Positions 25,780 through 34,009 of a DNA stretch of 64,000 nucleotides are shown piece after piece. The position numbers were made by a program, and so were the translations under genes. Numbering within the stretch: position 1 is the stretch's first letter; the number at the start of each line of letters is the position of its first letter. The DNA comes from Teredinibacter turnerae (GTDB lineage Bacteria; Pseudomonadota; Gammaproteobacteria; Pseudomonadales; Cellvibrionaceae): positions 3,038,001 through 3,102,000 of the forward strand of contig NZ_CP149817.1 in assembly GCF_037935975.1 (NCBI RefSeq), in the 5' to 3' direction. Under the pieces are notes generated by a model that saw nothing but the letters and a program-made list of their open reading frames with translations, made no database searches and had not been told where the DNA came from.

Positions 25780-28101
25780 TTATTTACTGCGATTGGCAAT
25801 ACGAACTTTACCTACAGAGCCATTTGGCGAATCATCGACAACACGAATCATCAAGCCGTATTCTGGCAAAAGTTTACCTGCATCAGGAATCAGAGGGGAG
25901 ATGTAATCCCAATGATCTCTAAAGAAGGCTTCCGGTTGAACATCGCGGTCAACCAGGCGCAGGAAGCTTCCAGACCCGTCGGGAATGGTTACATTTACCG
26001 GACGCGCAGGTTTCACACCGAAGGCAGCATCGTGTATCTGATAGCGGGTTGAAGCGGGATAACCGTCACTCCACAGCAGCGTAGACTGATCCGCATCGAC
26101 CACACCGAGGAAGCCCTCACCTGGGTGATTTCCTACCCAGTTGTCAGTACCAAACAGGCTGTCGTAGTACCAAACCACAAGACCTTCGTTAGTCGACATG
26201 TAACTGTCTGCAACACCGATATATTTCAAGCCCTCATCAATACCGTGATGGGTGCGCCATTCCAGCAAGTAGTAGTGCTCGGTATTTACATAACCGCCAT
26301 CTTTGGTGAAACCATCGTAGATAAAGGCATCTTCGCCGTCCGCATCGCCAAGCAATGTGGAAACACCGTCGACTTCGACTTTGATGTCATCCATGTAGAA
26401 GCCCGGGTTAGATACATAGGAGTCGGTAACATAGTAGAAGCCGAGTTCGAGAACTGCGCCAACATAGGGGCTGAGATCGAATTGTGCTTCAACCCAGCCA
26501 GGAGTCGCACCGGTGATGCCGTAACCAAGGTTTTGCCCATTGGGGTCGCTGGTGGTGGTAACGTTGCCCGGAATCGGCACGCCATCAACAGTTACATAGG
26601 CGTAATCCCAGTCTGTCTCAATGTCGTAGTTCGCCATAAAAGACAAATCAGCGGTAGTTGCCCCGGTGAGGTCAACAGTGACTGACAGTACATTAAAGAG
26701 ATCATTACCTGAACCGCTAAAGTACACCATATCGCCGCTGTAAGGCTCGAGGATTACGGTTTTCTTCGGTGGCAAATCGACACGAATCGCATCGTTGTTT
26801 GTGCCTTTGGTAACCGCCTCATCCAACAGATAAAATGCACCGTGCGCGTCCAGATCGTCCACGCTCACTGCAACGCCGGTCTGCCAGTTACCTGAAAGCG
26901 TGCTTTGCAAGTACTCTTTTGCCCATGGGCTAAAGCCGGAGGGTTGCGTACCCGCGATTTTACCTGTCCAGGAACCGCTGGACATTAATGACCAGAAAGA
27001 AACTGGCTCGCCGCGTCCGCTGTACTGAGTATCGTATTCGTCAGGTAGACCAAGATCGTGACCGTATTCATGACAGATTACCCCAGCAGCCGCATCGATT
27101 GGTTGAATCGTATAATCGTAAGCTGCCATGACGCCATCCCAATAAGGTGCGTCTGTTGGGGTGTCTTCCAGGAATAAAATATCACCCAGATTCCAGCGGT
27201 GAGACCAAATGGCATCATCACCCAATGCACCGCCACCCGCTTCTTCACCAACAGAAGAGTGAATAACCTGGACATGGTCGACGAGGCCATCGGGTTCCCA
27301 ATAATCGCCATCACCATCGAGGTCGTAACGGTCTTCCACGTCGAAGTCAGCCAGGTTCACTGTTGGGTCAGCCTGCGCGGCTAACAACGCTTCAGTCACC
27401 AGTTCACGTGGAGCAATATCGTTTTCAGTCGTCGGATCGTTGCCGCCGTAATAGGCAGCTGGCTGGCTCGCCATATACCAGCCAGCAACCGTACCACTCA
27501 CACCATAACTGCCACCGGATTGCGCGTCGTAATAACCCTGCATAGTGATCAGCGATTCACCATTAGGACCAGCGAAATCTTCTTCACTGAACAACAATTC
27601 TGCGTAGTGCTCTTTGTTGTAATCTTCGTAATAAAAATCCGTATCACCCGCCGATACTGCATTGTGTGGGTAATCGGGAAACTCCATCAAAATGGTGAGC
27701 AGCTTTGCGGTTTTCTTTTCACCATCGTAAGGCTCCACCACCACATTGCGCACAGCACCCCCATTGGGAACACTGCCGGGCATTAAAGACGCTTTGGTGA
27801 ACTTTTTATTTTTTTGATGCTTAACAGCGAATTGCGTCGGGGACTCAGACACCGTCAGCGAAGCTGCCTGCGCCGCCTGCTGGCGCTGTCGCAAAATGGC
27901 ATATAACGCCTGCTCTGCTTCGTGACGTGAAGCCGTAGACGAAATCTTCCCTGATTTTTTAAGCATGGAAATTAATTTTTCCTCATTAGCAATAGCAAGG
28001 TCGAACGGACCACCGCTATGGTGCTGAGGGGCTTTGGCTGCATATGCCGCTGGCAGCAAGCAAAGCGATAACACAATAGACGAACAAAAACGTAGAGGCA
28101 T
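25780..28101 (-). CDS. Secreted M6-family (immune inhibitor A type) metalloprotease
   Basis: 773 residues from ATG 28101, chosen because GGGAG lies eight bases upstream and the signal peptide (ending near AAYAA, residue 22) begins here; an open frame continues 29 codons further without support. An InhA-type propeptide (GPFDLAIANEEKLISMLKKSG) occupies residues about 30-80. The catalytic domain has HEYGHDLGLPD with zinc ligands His344 and His348, catalytic Glu345 and probable third ligand Asp354. Acidic stretches such as DLDGDGD (261-266) suggest calcium sites. A MAM- or jelly-roll-like region follows (about 480-620). Members degrade host or environmental proteins outside the cell. It faces a small gene encoding a second, different M6-type N-terminal domain. 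Confidence 0.92.
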   Translation of the reverse strand: MPLRFCSSIVLSLCLLPAAYAAKAPQHHSGGPFDLAIANEEKLISMLKKSGKISSTASRHEAEQALYAILRQRQQAAQAASLTVSESPTQFAVKHQKNKKFTKASLMPGSVPNGGAVRNVVVEPYDGEKKTAKLLTILMEFPDYPHNAVSAGDTDFYYEDYNKEHYAELLFSEEDFAGPNGESLITMQGYYDAQSGGSYGVSGTVAGWYMASQPAAYYGGNDPTTENDIAPRELVTEALLAAQADPTVNLADFDVEDRYDLDGDGDYWEPDGLVDHVQVIHSSVGEEAGGGALGDDAIWSHRWNLGDILFLEDTPTDAPYWDGVMAAYDYTIQPIDAAAGVICHEYGHDLGLPDEYDTQYSGRGEPVSFWSLMSSGSWTGKIAGTQPSGFSPWAKEYLQSTLSGNWQTGVAVSVDDLDAHGAFYLLDEAVTKGTNNDAIRVDLPPKKTVILEPYSGDMVYFSGSGNDLFNVLSVTVDLTGATTADLSFMANYDIETDWDYAYVTVDGVPIPGNVTTTSDPNGQNLGYGITGATPGWVEAQFDLSPYVGAVLELGFYYVTDSYVSNPGFYMDDIKVEVDGVSTLLGDADGEDAFIYDGFTKDGGYVNTEHYYLLEWRTHHGIDEGLKYIGVADSYMSTNEGLVVWYYDSLFGTDNWVGNHPGEGFLGVVDADQSTLLWSDGYPASTRYQIHDAAFGVKPARPVNVTIPDGSGSFLRLVDRDVQPEAFFRDHWDYISPLIPDAGKLLPEYGLMIRVVDDSPNGSVGKVRIANRSK

Positions 28102-28776
28102 GGAAAAGCTCCCTGTGGATATATTCAAACGAACATTTGAAGCGGATCGATAATACATAAATAGACACACACCAACAATACGCGCCAAATAAAATAATGC
28201 GTTAATTATTTTCTCCGTACATCAGCGCTATTTAAAGCAAGCTTAACGCCATTATTTGCGCACTTTTTTGGCACCATTAACGAGCGCAACGATTAAACAA
28301 ATGTGACCTCGATCGTGTAAAAAAAACCAAAAACAAATAATAAAGTATGAAATTTAATTCCTTATGCGGAAGCAATTTAACTTCATCGCACCGCAGAAGA
28401 TCACAACAGTAATTTTTGAATTAAAACTGTGCTGGCATAAAAATATTCCAAATAACGTCACTTCCCGACCGGATACTTGCTCAGAATTTCGCTTGCAACC
28501 GTCCAAATAGGACAATTAACAGCCAGCACGAGTAAAAACCCCTGCTTCGTCACATAATTTGAGACAAACCTGCGCCCTATCTGTACAGTCGGTTTTTTTA
28601 ACAGTCAGTATTTTTAAGGTCTTGCCTATACTTACCAAAATCCTCCTGGCGGAGCGGTCAAAATTGAAACCTGCTTCCGTTTACCGACCTCACAATTTCA
28701 CCTTTACAACATTCAAAATCTAAATCGTGGCTGCTGACGTATAAATCCACCTACTAAATAAAAAGAGGCATTCGTT
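28102..28776. other. Divergent intergenic region M6 protease/photolyase
   Basis: About 675 AT-rich bases without a convincing gene on either strand. It must contain the promoters of both flanking genes. A TGTGA near 28302 looks like half a CRP site but lacks a good second half, and CTGTACAG at 28580 is a short palindrome of unknown meaning. No regulatory site was assigned. Confidence 0.4.
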
Positions 28777-30300
28777 TTGATTCTTCGCATTATCCTTGGA
28801 GACCAGCTCTCTGCCGGCATCTCAAGCCTTAAGGACATTGACCCACAGCGTGACCGGGTACTTATGTGCGAAGTGCTCAATGAAGCCTGCTACGTTAAAC
28901 ACCACAAAAAGAAAATCGCATTTTTATTTTCTGCGATGCGTCACTTCGCCACAGAATTAGCTGAGAAAGGAATCAACGTCGACTATGTAAGGCTGGACTC
29001 CCCTGATAACACCGGTTCGCTCGGAGGCGAGATCACGCGATTTTCGAAAGCCCACAATGCGACCAAGGTAGTGGTCACCGAACCGGGCGAATACCGCGTA
29101 TTACAAGAACTCAGTTCGCTCAAACTCAACGTGGAAATCCGCACTGACACCAGATTTATATGCAGTATCGACGAGTTTAAATCCTGGGCTGGGGATAAAA
29201 AGCAGCTGCGCATGGAATATTTTTACCGGGAAATGCGTAAAAAAACGCAGATTCTTATGGACGGCGAAAGACCTGCAGGTGGCGCTTGGAATTACGACAG
29301 TGAAAACCGCAAACCACCAAAAGACGGACTGAGCGTTCCAGCCAGTTATCAGGCACAAACCGACCAGATCACGCAAGACGTTATCAAACTGGTCGAACAC
29401 CGCTTCAAAGACCACTTCGGCGAGCTGAGCCATTTTCACTTCGCCGTTACTCGCCAACAAGCGCTCTATGCCCTGGACAAATTCATTGCCGAGCGACTGA
29501 GCAGTTTTGGTGACTATCAGGATGCAATGCTTGAAGGCGAGCCCTGGATGTACCACTCCCACCTTAGCTTTTATTTAAATTGCGGCCTGCTGTTGCCATT
29601 GGAGTGCGCCGAACGGGCCGAAAACGCTTACCGACAAGGAGCGGCCCCCCTCAATGCGGTAGAAGGTTTTATCCGCCAAATTCTGGGCTGGCGGGAGTTT
29701 GTGCGCGGCATCTACTGGTTAAAAATGCCGAGCTACGGTAAAGAAAACTTTCTTAACGCCAAACGAAAACTCCCTCCCCTGTATTGGGGGGCCCCCACAA
29801 ACATGAATTGCCTATCGCAGTGTGTAAGGGAAACCCGCCAACACGCCTACGCGCATCACATTCAGCGCCTTATGGTACTGGGCAATTTTGCATTGCTCGC
29901 GGGCTTAACGCCTGATGAGGTTAACGAATGGTATCTGATCGTTTATGCCGACGCCTATGAATGGGTGGAGCTGCCAAATGTTTCCGGAATGATTCTGTTC
30001 GCCGACGGAGGTTACCTCGCATCAAAACCCTATGCGGCCAGCGGTGCGTATATCAATAAAATGTCCAATTATTGTAAGCAGTGTGCGTACAAAGTCAGTA
30101 AAAAAAATGGCGCTGATGCATGTCCCTTCAATTATTTGTATTGGGACTTTCTGCTCCGCAACAAAAGCTCACTGTCGAACAACCCACGCCTGAGCATGCC
30201 CTATCGCAACCTGGCCCGAATGACTGACGATAAAATTGCAGCCATAGAACAAGACGCTGGCAACTTTTTACAGAGACTCGAGAACGGTGAAAAAATCTAA
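28777..30300 (+). CDS. phrB: Iron-sulfur bacterial cryptochrome/photolyase (6-4 photolyase, PhrB type)
   Basis: 507 residues. It begins with ILRIILGDQLS, the start of the FeS-BCP group (also called deoxyribodipyrimidine photolyase-related proteins). Cys433, Cys436 and Cys449, together with Cys345 or Cys349, match the 4Fe-4S ligands of Agrobacterium PhrB in spacing (3 and 13 residues between the last three). FAD-site features occur at about 290-410 (EGFIRQILGWREFVRGIYW, HIQRLMVLGNFALL, NEWYLIVYADAYEWVELPNV). The family repairs 6-4 photoproducts with light. The start is TTG at 28777 with AGAGG at fair spacing. Its last codons overlap the start of a small DUF2256 gene by 14 bases. Confidence 0.92.
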   Translation: MILRIILGDQLSAGISSLKDIDPQRDRVLMCEVLNEACYVKHHKKKIAFLFSAMRHFATELAEKGINVDYVRLDSPDNTGSLGGEITRFSKAHNATKVVVTEPGEYRVLQELSSLKLNVEIRTDTRFICSIDEFKSWAGDKKQLRMEYFYREMRKKTQILMDGERPAGGAWNYDSENRKPPKDGLSVPASYQAQTDQITQDVIKLVEHRFKDHFGELSHFHFAVTRQQALYALDKFIAERLSSFGDYQDAMLEGEPWMYHSHLSFYLNCGLLLPLECAERAENAYRQGAAPLNAVEGFIRQILGWREFVRGIYWLKMPSYGKENFLNAKRKLPPLYWGAPTNMNCLSQCVRETRQHAYAHHIQRLMVLGNFALLAGLTPDEVNEWYLIVYADAYEWVELPNVSGMILFADGGYLASKPYAASGAYINKMSNYCKQCAYKVSKKNGADACPFNYLYWDFLLRNKSSLSNNPRLSMPYRNLARMTDDKIAAIEQDAGNFLQRLENGEKI

Positions 30301-30451
30301 TCTGCCGTCGAAAATATGCGCTCACTGTGAACGACCATTTTACTGGCGAAAAAAATGGGAACGCTGCTGGGGCGAGGTAAAATATTGTTCCCAGCGATGC
30401 GGGAGAAGCCACCGCAGCGGCAAGGCCCTGCGCCCCCTCCAAACGCCTTAA
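30287..30451 (+). CDS. DUF2256 small zinc-finger-like protein, overlapping the photolyase gene
   Basis: 54 codons from GTG 30287 to TAA 30449-30451, too short to stand out in an open-frame search. The product starts MKKSNLPSKICAHCERPF and continues with YWRKKWERCW and VKYCSQRC. Two CxxC/CxxxC pairs (Cys11/Cys14 and Cys34/Cys38) around a conserved Trp-Arg-Lys-Lys-Trp core match the DUF2256 family as I remember it (pattern K-x-C-x-x-C-x-x-x-F-x-W-R-K-K-W, then Y-C-S-x-x-C). The GTG lies inside the last codons of phrB, 14 bases of overlap, which indicates coupled translation. DUF2256 genes often sit beside photolyase/cryptochrome genes. Function is unknown; metal binding is likely from the cysteines. 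Confidence 0.8.
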   Translation: MKKSNLPSKICAHCERPFYWRKKWERCWGEVKYCSQRCGRSHRSGKALRPLQTP

Positions 30452-30469
30452 TAATCACAAAAAGGCGAG

Positions 30470-31798
30470 TTATAAAGTCCAATCTGTGCGCATCAGTGCT
30501 TTGCGGGCAACAATGGATTCTTCACTCACGCCAACGGCACCTGCCTCTGCCTCCCATGTATTTACGGCAGCTAACACACGATCAGAGAAATCGATTGCTC
30601 TATTTTTTGGAATGTTGAAGCGTTGCGCAACATCGATGAAGTCGCTACGTGTGAACCCGTCTCGCTTACCGTTAAAGGTCATTTGGTGTTTCCCGGTGAA
30701 GGCACCTTGCGGATTGTAAGAGAACGTCAGATCAAACGCGGGGGCCAGGCGCCACTCACCGGAAGTATCCATGAGAAAGGCAATATTTTTCACGTGATCA
30801 TCCTGGTTGCGCGCCATAATATTAAACAGTGCACGCACATACAGCTGCTCTACCGCCCGCTTACCCAGACCCAGCTCGACGGCAGTCGCCATCGCCTGTT
30901 CGTATGAGTAAGCACCAGGAAGATTAAAATCGTAATGCTGCAGAGCGCACAGCGATTGCATATGGAGTTTGCCACCGCCACGCGTTCTATCGAATCGTCG
31001 CGTCATAAAATGGTGACGACCATTTTCTTCCAGCAGCCGACATTCACTCATATCGATTCCGGCAGACATTGCCATTTTATAGTAGGCATACTCCATTTTT
31101 CCGTAACCTCGGCCATCGGCAAGCTCTTTATCGCGATTGTTTGCAACCCCATCGAATTTTATCAGCCAGTGCTCAAACGCTGGCGGCAGAGCGACCTGAC
31201 CAGATCTCACTTCGCTGGTTTCCCGGTTCCACGCAACAACCGCCTTGGCGCGCGCGCCACCCGCCGAAGAGCCCACGTGAAGAATATCTGCCAGGCTGCG
31301 CTCATTGAGCTCGTCGTCCCCGCTTTTCAGCTCGGCGGTTAACGCTTTCCGTGAATTAAGGATGCGACTGGCCAAGGCGACCATGTCCGCCACATCCAGC
31401 GCACGGCTTGTTGCTGGCAAATTTCGGTCGACCACCGGTTTAAACTCCAGCGCACCCATTCCCCGGTTGCCGATGTAACACAAGCGCTCCACGGGCGAAA
31501 AACTGTGACTGGCGACCCCCTGCTGCAAGAGCCACTGTTCTATCATCGCCGTCCCAAATTTATCTGGCAGCACATCGGCCAACAGCCCGGGCAATCGCTT
31601 AAAGGTCTCGCCGTTAAGTGCAGGAAAGCTATAGGGCTGCGGCGCCAGCGGCATCATCAACGGTGATACTTGCACACCGCTATCGAGAAACTCTGGCGCA
31701 TACTGAAATATCCCCAACTCGCGCTCGTCGTCCCAGCTTATGGCGCCAATCTCTACCCCCCACAAAACCACAGCGGCGCTGTTTACGCGTTGCACCAC
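30470..31798 (-). CDS. hipA: HipA-family serine/threonine kinase toxin
   Basis: About 442 residues. N-terminal HipA_N features (GIFQYAPEFL, FKRLPGLLADVLPDKFG) lead to the glycine-rich loop HVGSSAGGARAKAVV (about residue 176-190 of the longest frame), then NQDDHVKN (catalytic loop) and APAFDLT (metal-binding Asp), as in E. coli HipA. The family phosphorylates targets such as glutamyl-tRNA synthetase and causes growth arrest. The open frame begins with TTG at 31804, but GAGGGAG lies only one base before it; the GTG at 31798 has seven-base spacing and is preferred. Either start lies at the hipB stop codon, so the two are translationally coupled. Convergent with the DUF2256 gene, 18 bases away. 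Confidence 0.93.
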   Translation of the reverse strand: MVQRVNSAAVVLWGVEIGAISWDDERELGIFQYAPEFLDSGVQVSPLMMPLAPQPYSFPALNGETFKRLPGLLADVLPDKFGTAMIEQWLLQQGVASHSFSPVERLCYIGNRGMGALEFKPVVDRNLPATSRALDVADMVALASRILNSRKALTAELKSGDDELNERSLADILHVGSSAGGARAKAVVAWNRETSEVRSGQVALPPAFEHWLIKFDGVANNRDKELADGRGYGKMEYAYYKMAMSAGIDMSECRLLEENGRHHFMTRRFDRTRGGGKLHMQSLCALQHYDFNLPGAYSYEQAMATAVELGLGKRAVEQLYVRALFNIMARNQDDHVKNIAFLMDTSGEWRLAPAFDLTFSYNPQGAFTGKHQMTFNGKRDGFTRSDFIDVAQRFNIPKNRAIDFSDRVLAAVNTWEAEAGAVGVSEESIVARKALMRTDWTL

Positions 31799-31800
31799 AA

Positions 31801-32169
31801 TCAATCTCCCTCAGTATCATCAAACGAAACACTCTGACCAAACCCCTGCCAGCCGCTATTTTTCGGCGCGGTTTTACGGGTACCGGTGGCGCGTTTTCGC
31901 AACTTTTGCCTCGCCTCGCGTACCTGTGCTACCGGACTGATTTCTGCTTGTGGCACCAGGGATTCCAGCCGGTCCAACAGGCCCAATACCCGCAGCACTC
32001 GAATTAAAGCGTCGAGGCTCACGCTGCCACCTTTTTCCAGACGATACAGTGTGCTCTGCGAGATACCCGCCTCATAGGCCAGACTTTCCTGATCCCAATT
32101 ATGCAAAAGCCGCTGCGCCTGTAATCGGGCGCCCAGCTCACGCCTTACATTTTCATCGGTTACAGCCAT
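31801..32169 (-). CDS. hipB: HipB-family antitoxin, XRE-type repressor
   Basis: 122 residues from ATG 32169 (127 if ATG 32184 is used). An HTH_3 domain covers about residues 8-65 (LGARLQAQRLLHNWDQESLAYEAGISQSTLYRLEKGGSVSLDALIRVLRVLG), followed by a basic, probably flexible C-terminal tail. HipB binds HipA and represses the operon. The outer ATG lies inside operator box 1 and only about 15 bases from the predicted transcription start, so the inner ATG is preferred. It is the first gene of hipBA and overlaps or abuts hipA. Four TCATATATGA-like boxes upstream are the expected autoregulatory sites. Confidence 0.92.
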   Translation of the reverse strand: MAVTDENVRRELGARLQAQRLLHNWDQESLAYEAGISQSTLYRLEKGGSVSLDALIRVLRVLGLLDRLESLVPQAEISPVAQVREARQKLRKRATGTRKTAPKNSGWQGFGQSVSFDDTEGD

Positions 32170-32179
32170 TTCTCTACCC

Positions 32180-32304
32180 GTCATATATGACTACTTAACA
32201 TTCTTATTATAGATAATCGTTCATATATGCTCAACAAGATGAACAATTAATAAGTCATATATAAATGGTTATATTATAAAATTCAAGTAATCGGTCAAAT
32301 ATGA
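32180..32304. promoter_or_regulatory. Four-box operator array upstream of hipBA
   Basis: Four copies of a 10-base palindrome-like box: TCATATATGA (32181-32190, within the perfect 12-mer GTCATATATGAC), TCATATATGC (32221-32230), TCATATATAA (32255-32264) and TCAAATATGA (32295-32304). Starts are 40, 34 and 40 bases apart. Box 2 overlaps the predicted hipB -35/spacer and box 1 lies just after the start point, the layout of a repressor array. HipB binding is inferred from position; the sequence differs from the E. coli TATCC operator. Confidence 0.7.
32206..32234 (-). promoter_or_regulatory. Predicted sigma-70 promoter of hipBA
   Basis: On the minus strand TTGAGC (32234-32229), a 17-base spacer and a perfect TATAAT (32211-32206). 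The predicted start point near 32199 gives a leader of about 30 bases to the preferred hipB ATG at 32169. Operator box 2 overlaps the -35 end and spacer. Confidence 0.65.
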
Positions 32305-32420
32305 ACTTTTATTTCGTTTCAAGGGATCACGGAACCATTCGGTGTAGCACACTCTAACTCGCTGCCCCCTATCTGTTACTATAACGACACCTTCTACTCG
32401 GACACTCGAAACTCGCGATC

Positions 32421-32777
32421 ATGCCCGCCCGTTTGCTGACATACATGCTTATCCTCCTGTTTTCATATCAGGCAGGCTTTGCGACGGCCGATATACATGC
32501 TGCGCATCAGGCCGGTAACCAGCATCTAACGTTCGACGACCATCAGCACAAGTTACAACCCGGCTCCGAAGAAACGGGAGTTAAAGAAGGGGTTTCAGCT
32601 ACAAAGTCCAAACCCGACTGCCACCACTGCTGTCACTGCCACGGGCATTTGGTACAAGCCATACTTGCCAGCCCAACAGCCCCATTCAGTTATGACACCA
32701 GAATACCTGCCATGGGCTATTTCCAACATCTACCCCTGCGCACCCCAGAACCACTGTATCGCCCTCCCATCGTATAG
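32421..32777 (+). CDS. Small His/Cys-rich secreted protein at the head of a metal-efflux locus
   Basis: 118 residues. A signal peptide ends near residue 23 (GFATA). The mature part is rich in His (IHAAHQAG, DDHQHK) and has a dense CHHCCHCHGH cluster at about residues 72-81, a probable metal-binding site, with a proline-rich C-terminus. Small periplasmic proteins of this kind precede czc/cus-type efflux genes (CzcI-like/DUF2946-like position); I infer metal sensing or buffering. It is 246 bases ahead of the czcB-like gene, with a GC-rich hairpin between. The ribosome binding site before ATG 32421 is poor. Confidence 0.65.
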   Translation: MPARLLTYMLILLFSYQAGFATADIHAAHQAGNQHLTFDDHQHKLQPGSEETGVKEGVSATKSKPDCHHCCHCHGHLVQAILASPTAPFSYDTRIPAMGYFQHLPLRTPEPLYRPPIV

Positions 32778-32855
32778 CCCTCCAAACACTGGCTCGTTAC
32801 TCCGCCTTAAATAGCCGTATCCACCGCTTTGTAACCTAAGCGGCCTTGATTCTCT

Positions 32856-32872
32856 GCGCCGCTTGGCGGCGC
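32856..32872 (+). promoter_or_regulatory. Tight GC hairpin between the His-rich gene and czcB
   Basis: GCGCCGC (32856-32862), loop TTG, GCGGCGC (32866-32872): a very stable 7-bp stem. No T tract follows. It may reduce read-through or mark an RNA-processing point that sets different expression of the small protein and the efflux pump. Confidence 0.4.
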
Positions 32873-33023
32873 CGGGCATACCGTTGCTGCGGCGTTGAAT
32901 GAGCCTTTCTACTCGGTTCACCCGACCCATACACTCCGAGCCGGCGTGTATGGCGTGCGTGCAAAAATTTGCACAGGCCACAGGGTGAACGTTTTTTGGA
33001 ACGGACTATTCGGAATTTTTAAA

Positions 33024-33998
33024 ATGTACCAACGATCACGCGCATTAACTCAAACCATCCGTAGCGCGATATTCGTCGCTGTCACTGCATTCTGCACCAT
33101 CGCCTCAGTAGCCAATGTCAGCGCAAGCGAGGAGCAACACGCCGCGCATGAACACGAGCATGACCACGAGCATGAACACCCAGAAGATACTGAGCACAGC
33201 GGCGCTATTGAACTGCCAGACAATCAAGCGGACATGCCGCAAATAACAACGGCCATTGCCGGAGCGGCAGAACTCAAAACGCATATTTCCACATTTGGCA
33301 CAGTGCGCTTCGGCGCAGAACAACTCTTCCATATCGCACCGAGGTTCGACGGTGTTATCACCCAGGTTCAAGTTGCTGTGGGCGACTACGTAAACAAAGG
33401 CGATTTATTGGCCACACTGGAGTCCAACGACAGTCTGCGCGCATATCCATTGCGAGCGCCCGCTGAAGGTAAAGTAATAGAGCAGCTCGCAAATAGCGGA
33501 GACCTGATTAATAGCGACACCGTGTTTGTAGTCGCCGCCCCCCAACCGCAATGGCTGGAGCTACGCATTTACCCAGCGCAAGCGCGGCAAATAAAAGAAA
33601 AGCAGCTAGTGTTGATACCCACCGGCGAAGGCGTGATCAGTCGCCAGATCGAGCACATCATCCCCCAGCCAGATGCCCCCTATCGCATCGCACGGATAAA
33701 ACTACCAGCAGGCAATACGCTCACCACCGGGCAGTGGGTAGAGGCGCAGATTGAAGCCAGCAGCCACACTCTTCCTCTCGCGGTAGAAAAAAGCGCGGTA
33801 CACACCATCGACAGGCAAACCGGCGTGTATGTGCGAGAAGGCAACGCCTACCACTTCACCCCGCTTAGCCTGGGTCGTGAAAACTCTGCGCTGTTCGAGG
33901 TGGCTGCAGGGCTGGAGGTCGGCGCCGAATACGCAACGGAAAACAGTTACTTGTTGAAAGCAGAGCAGGAGAAATCCAGCGCTGAACACAGCCACTGA
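33024..33998 (+). CDS. czcB: Periplasmic adaptor subunit of a heavy-metal RND efflux pump (CzcB type)
   Basis: 324 residues from ATG 33024; an open frame extends 43 codons upstream, but only the inner ATG is followed at once by a signal peptide (to about residue 33, ASA). The mature N-terminus is a His/Glu-rich run (HEHEHDHEHEH) likely to bind metal. The rest is a membrane-fusion protein: barrel-sandwich segments GVITQVQVAVGDYVNKGDLLATLES and LRAPAEGKVIEQLANSGDLI, then beta-barrel and membrane-proximal domains. The usual long alpha-hairpin is short or missing. It joins the inner-membrane pump CzcA to an outer-membrane channel. The pump gene starts 12 bases downstream with AGGAG in the gap. 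Confidence 0.88.
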   Translation: MYQRSRALTQTIRSAIFVAVTAFCTIASVANVSASEEQHAAHEHEHDHEHEHPEDTEHSGAIELPDNQADMPQITTAIAGAAELKTHISTFGTVRFGAEQLFHIAPRFDGVITQVQVAVGDYVNKGDLLATLESNDSLRAYPLRAPAEGKVIEQLANSGDLINSDTVFVVAAPQPQWLELRIYPAQARQIKEKQLVLIPTGEGVISRQIEHIIPQPDAPYRIARIKLPAGNTLTTGQWVEAQIEASSHTLPLAVEKSAVHTIDRQTGVYVREGNAYHFTPLSLGRENSALFEVAAGLEVGAEYATENSYLLKAEQEKSSAEHSH

Positions 33999-34009
33999 GG
34001 AGAAACACC

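Noticed and set aside
26125-26685. 186-codon plus-strand frame inside the M6 protease gene
   Set aside because: Antisense shadow without start signals or family resemblance.
28580-28587. CTGTACAG upstream of the photolyase as a LexA (SOS) box
   Set aside because: Only an 8-base palindrome; the gammaproteobacterial LexA box needs CTGT and ACAG separated by 8 bases, which is not present.
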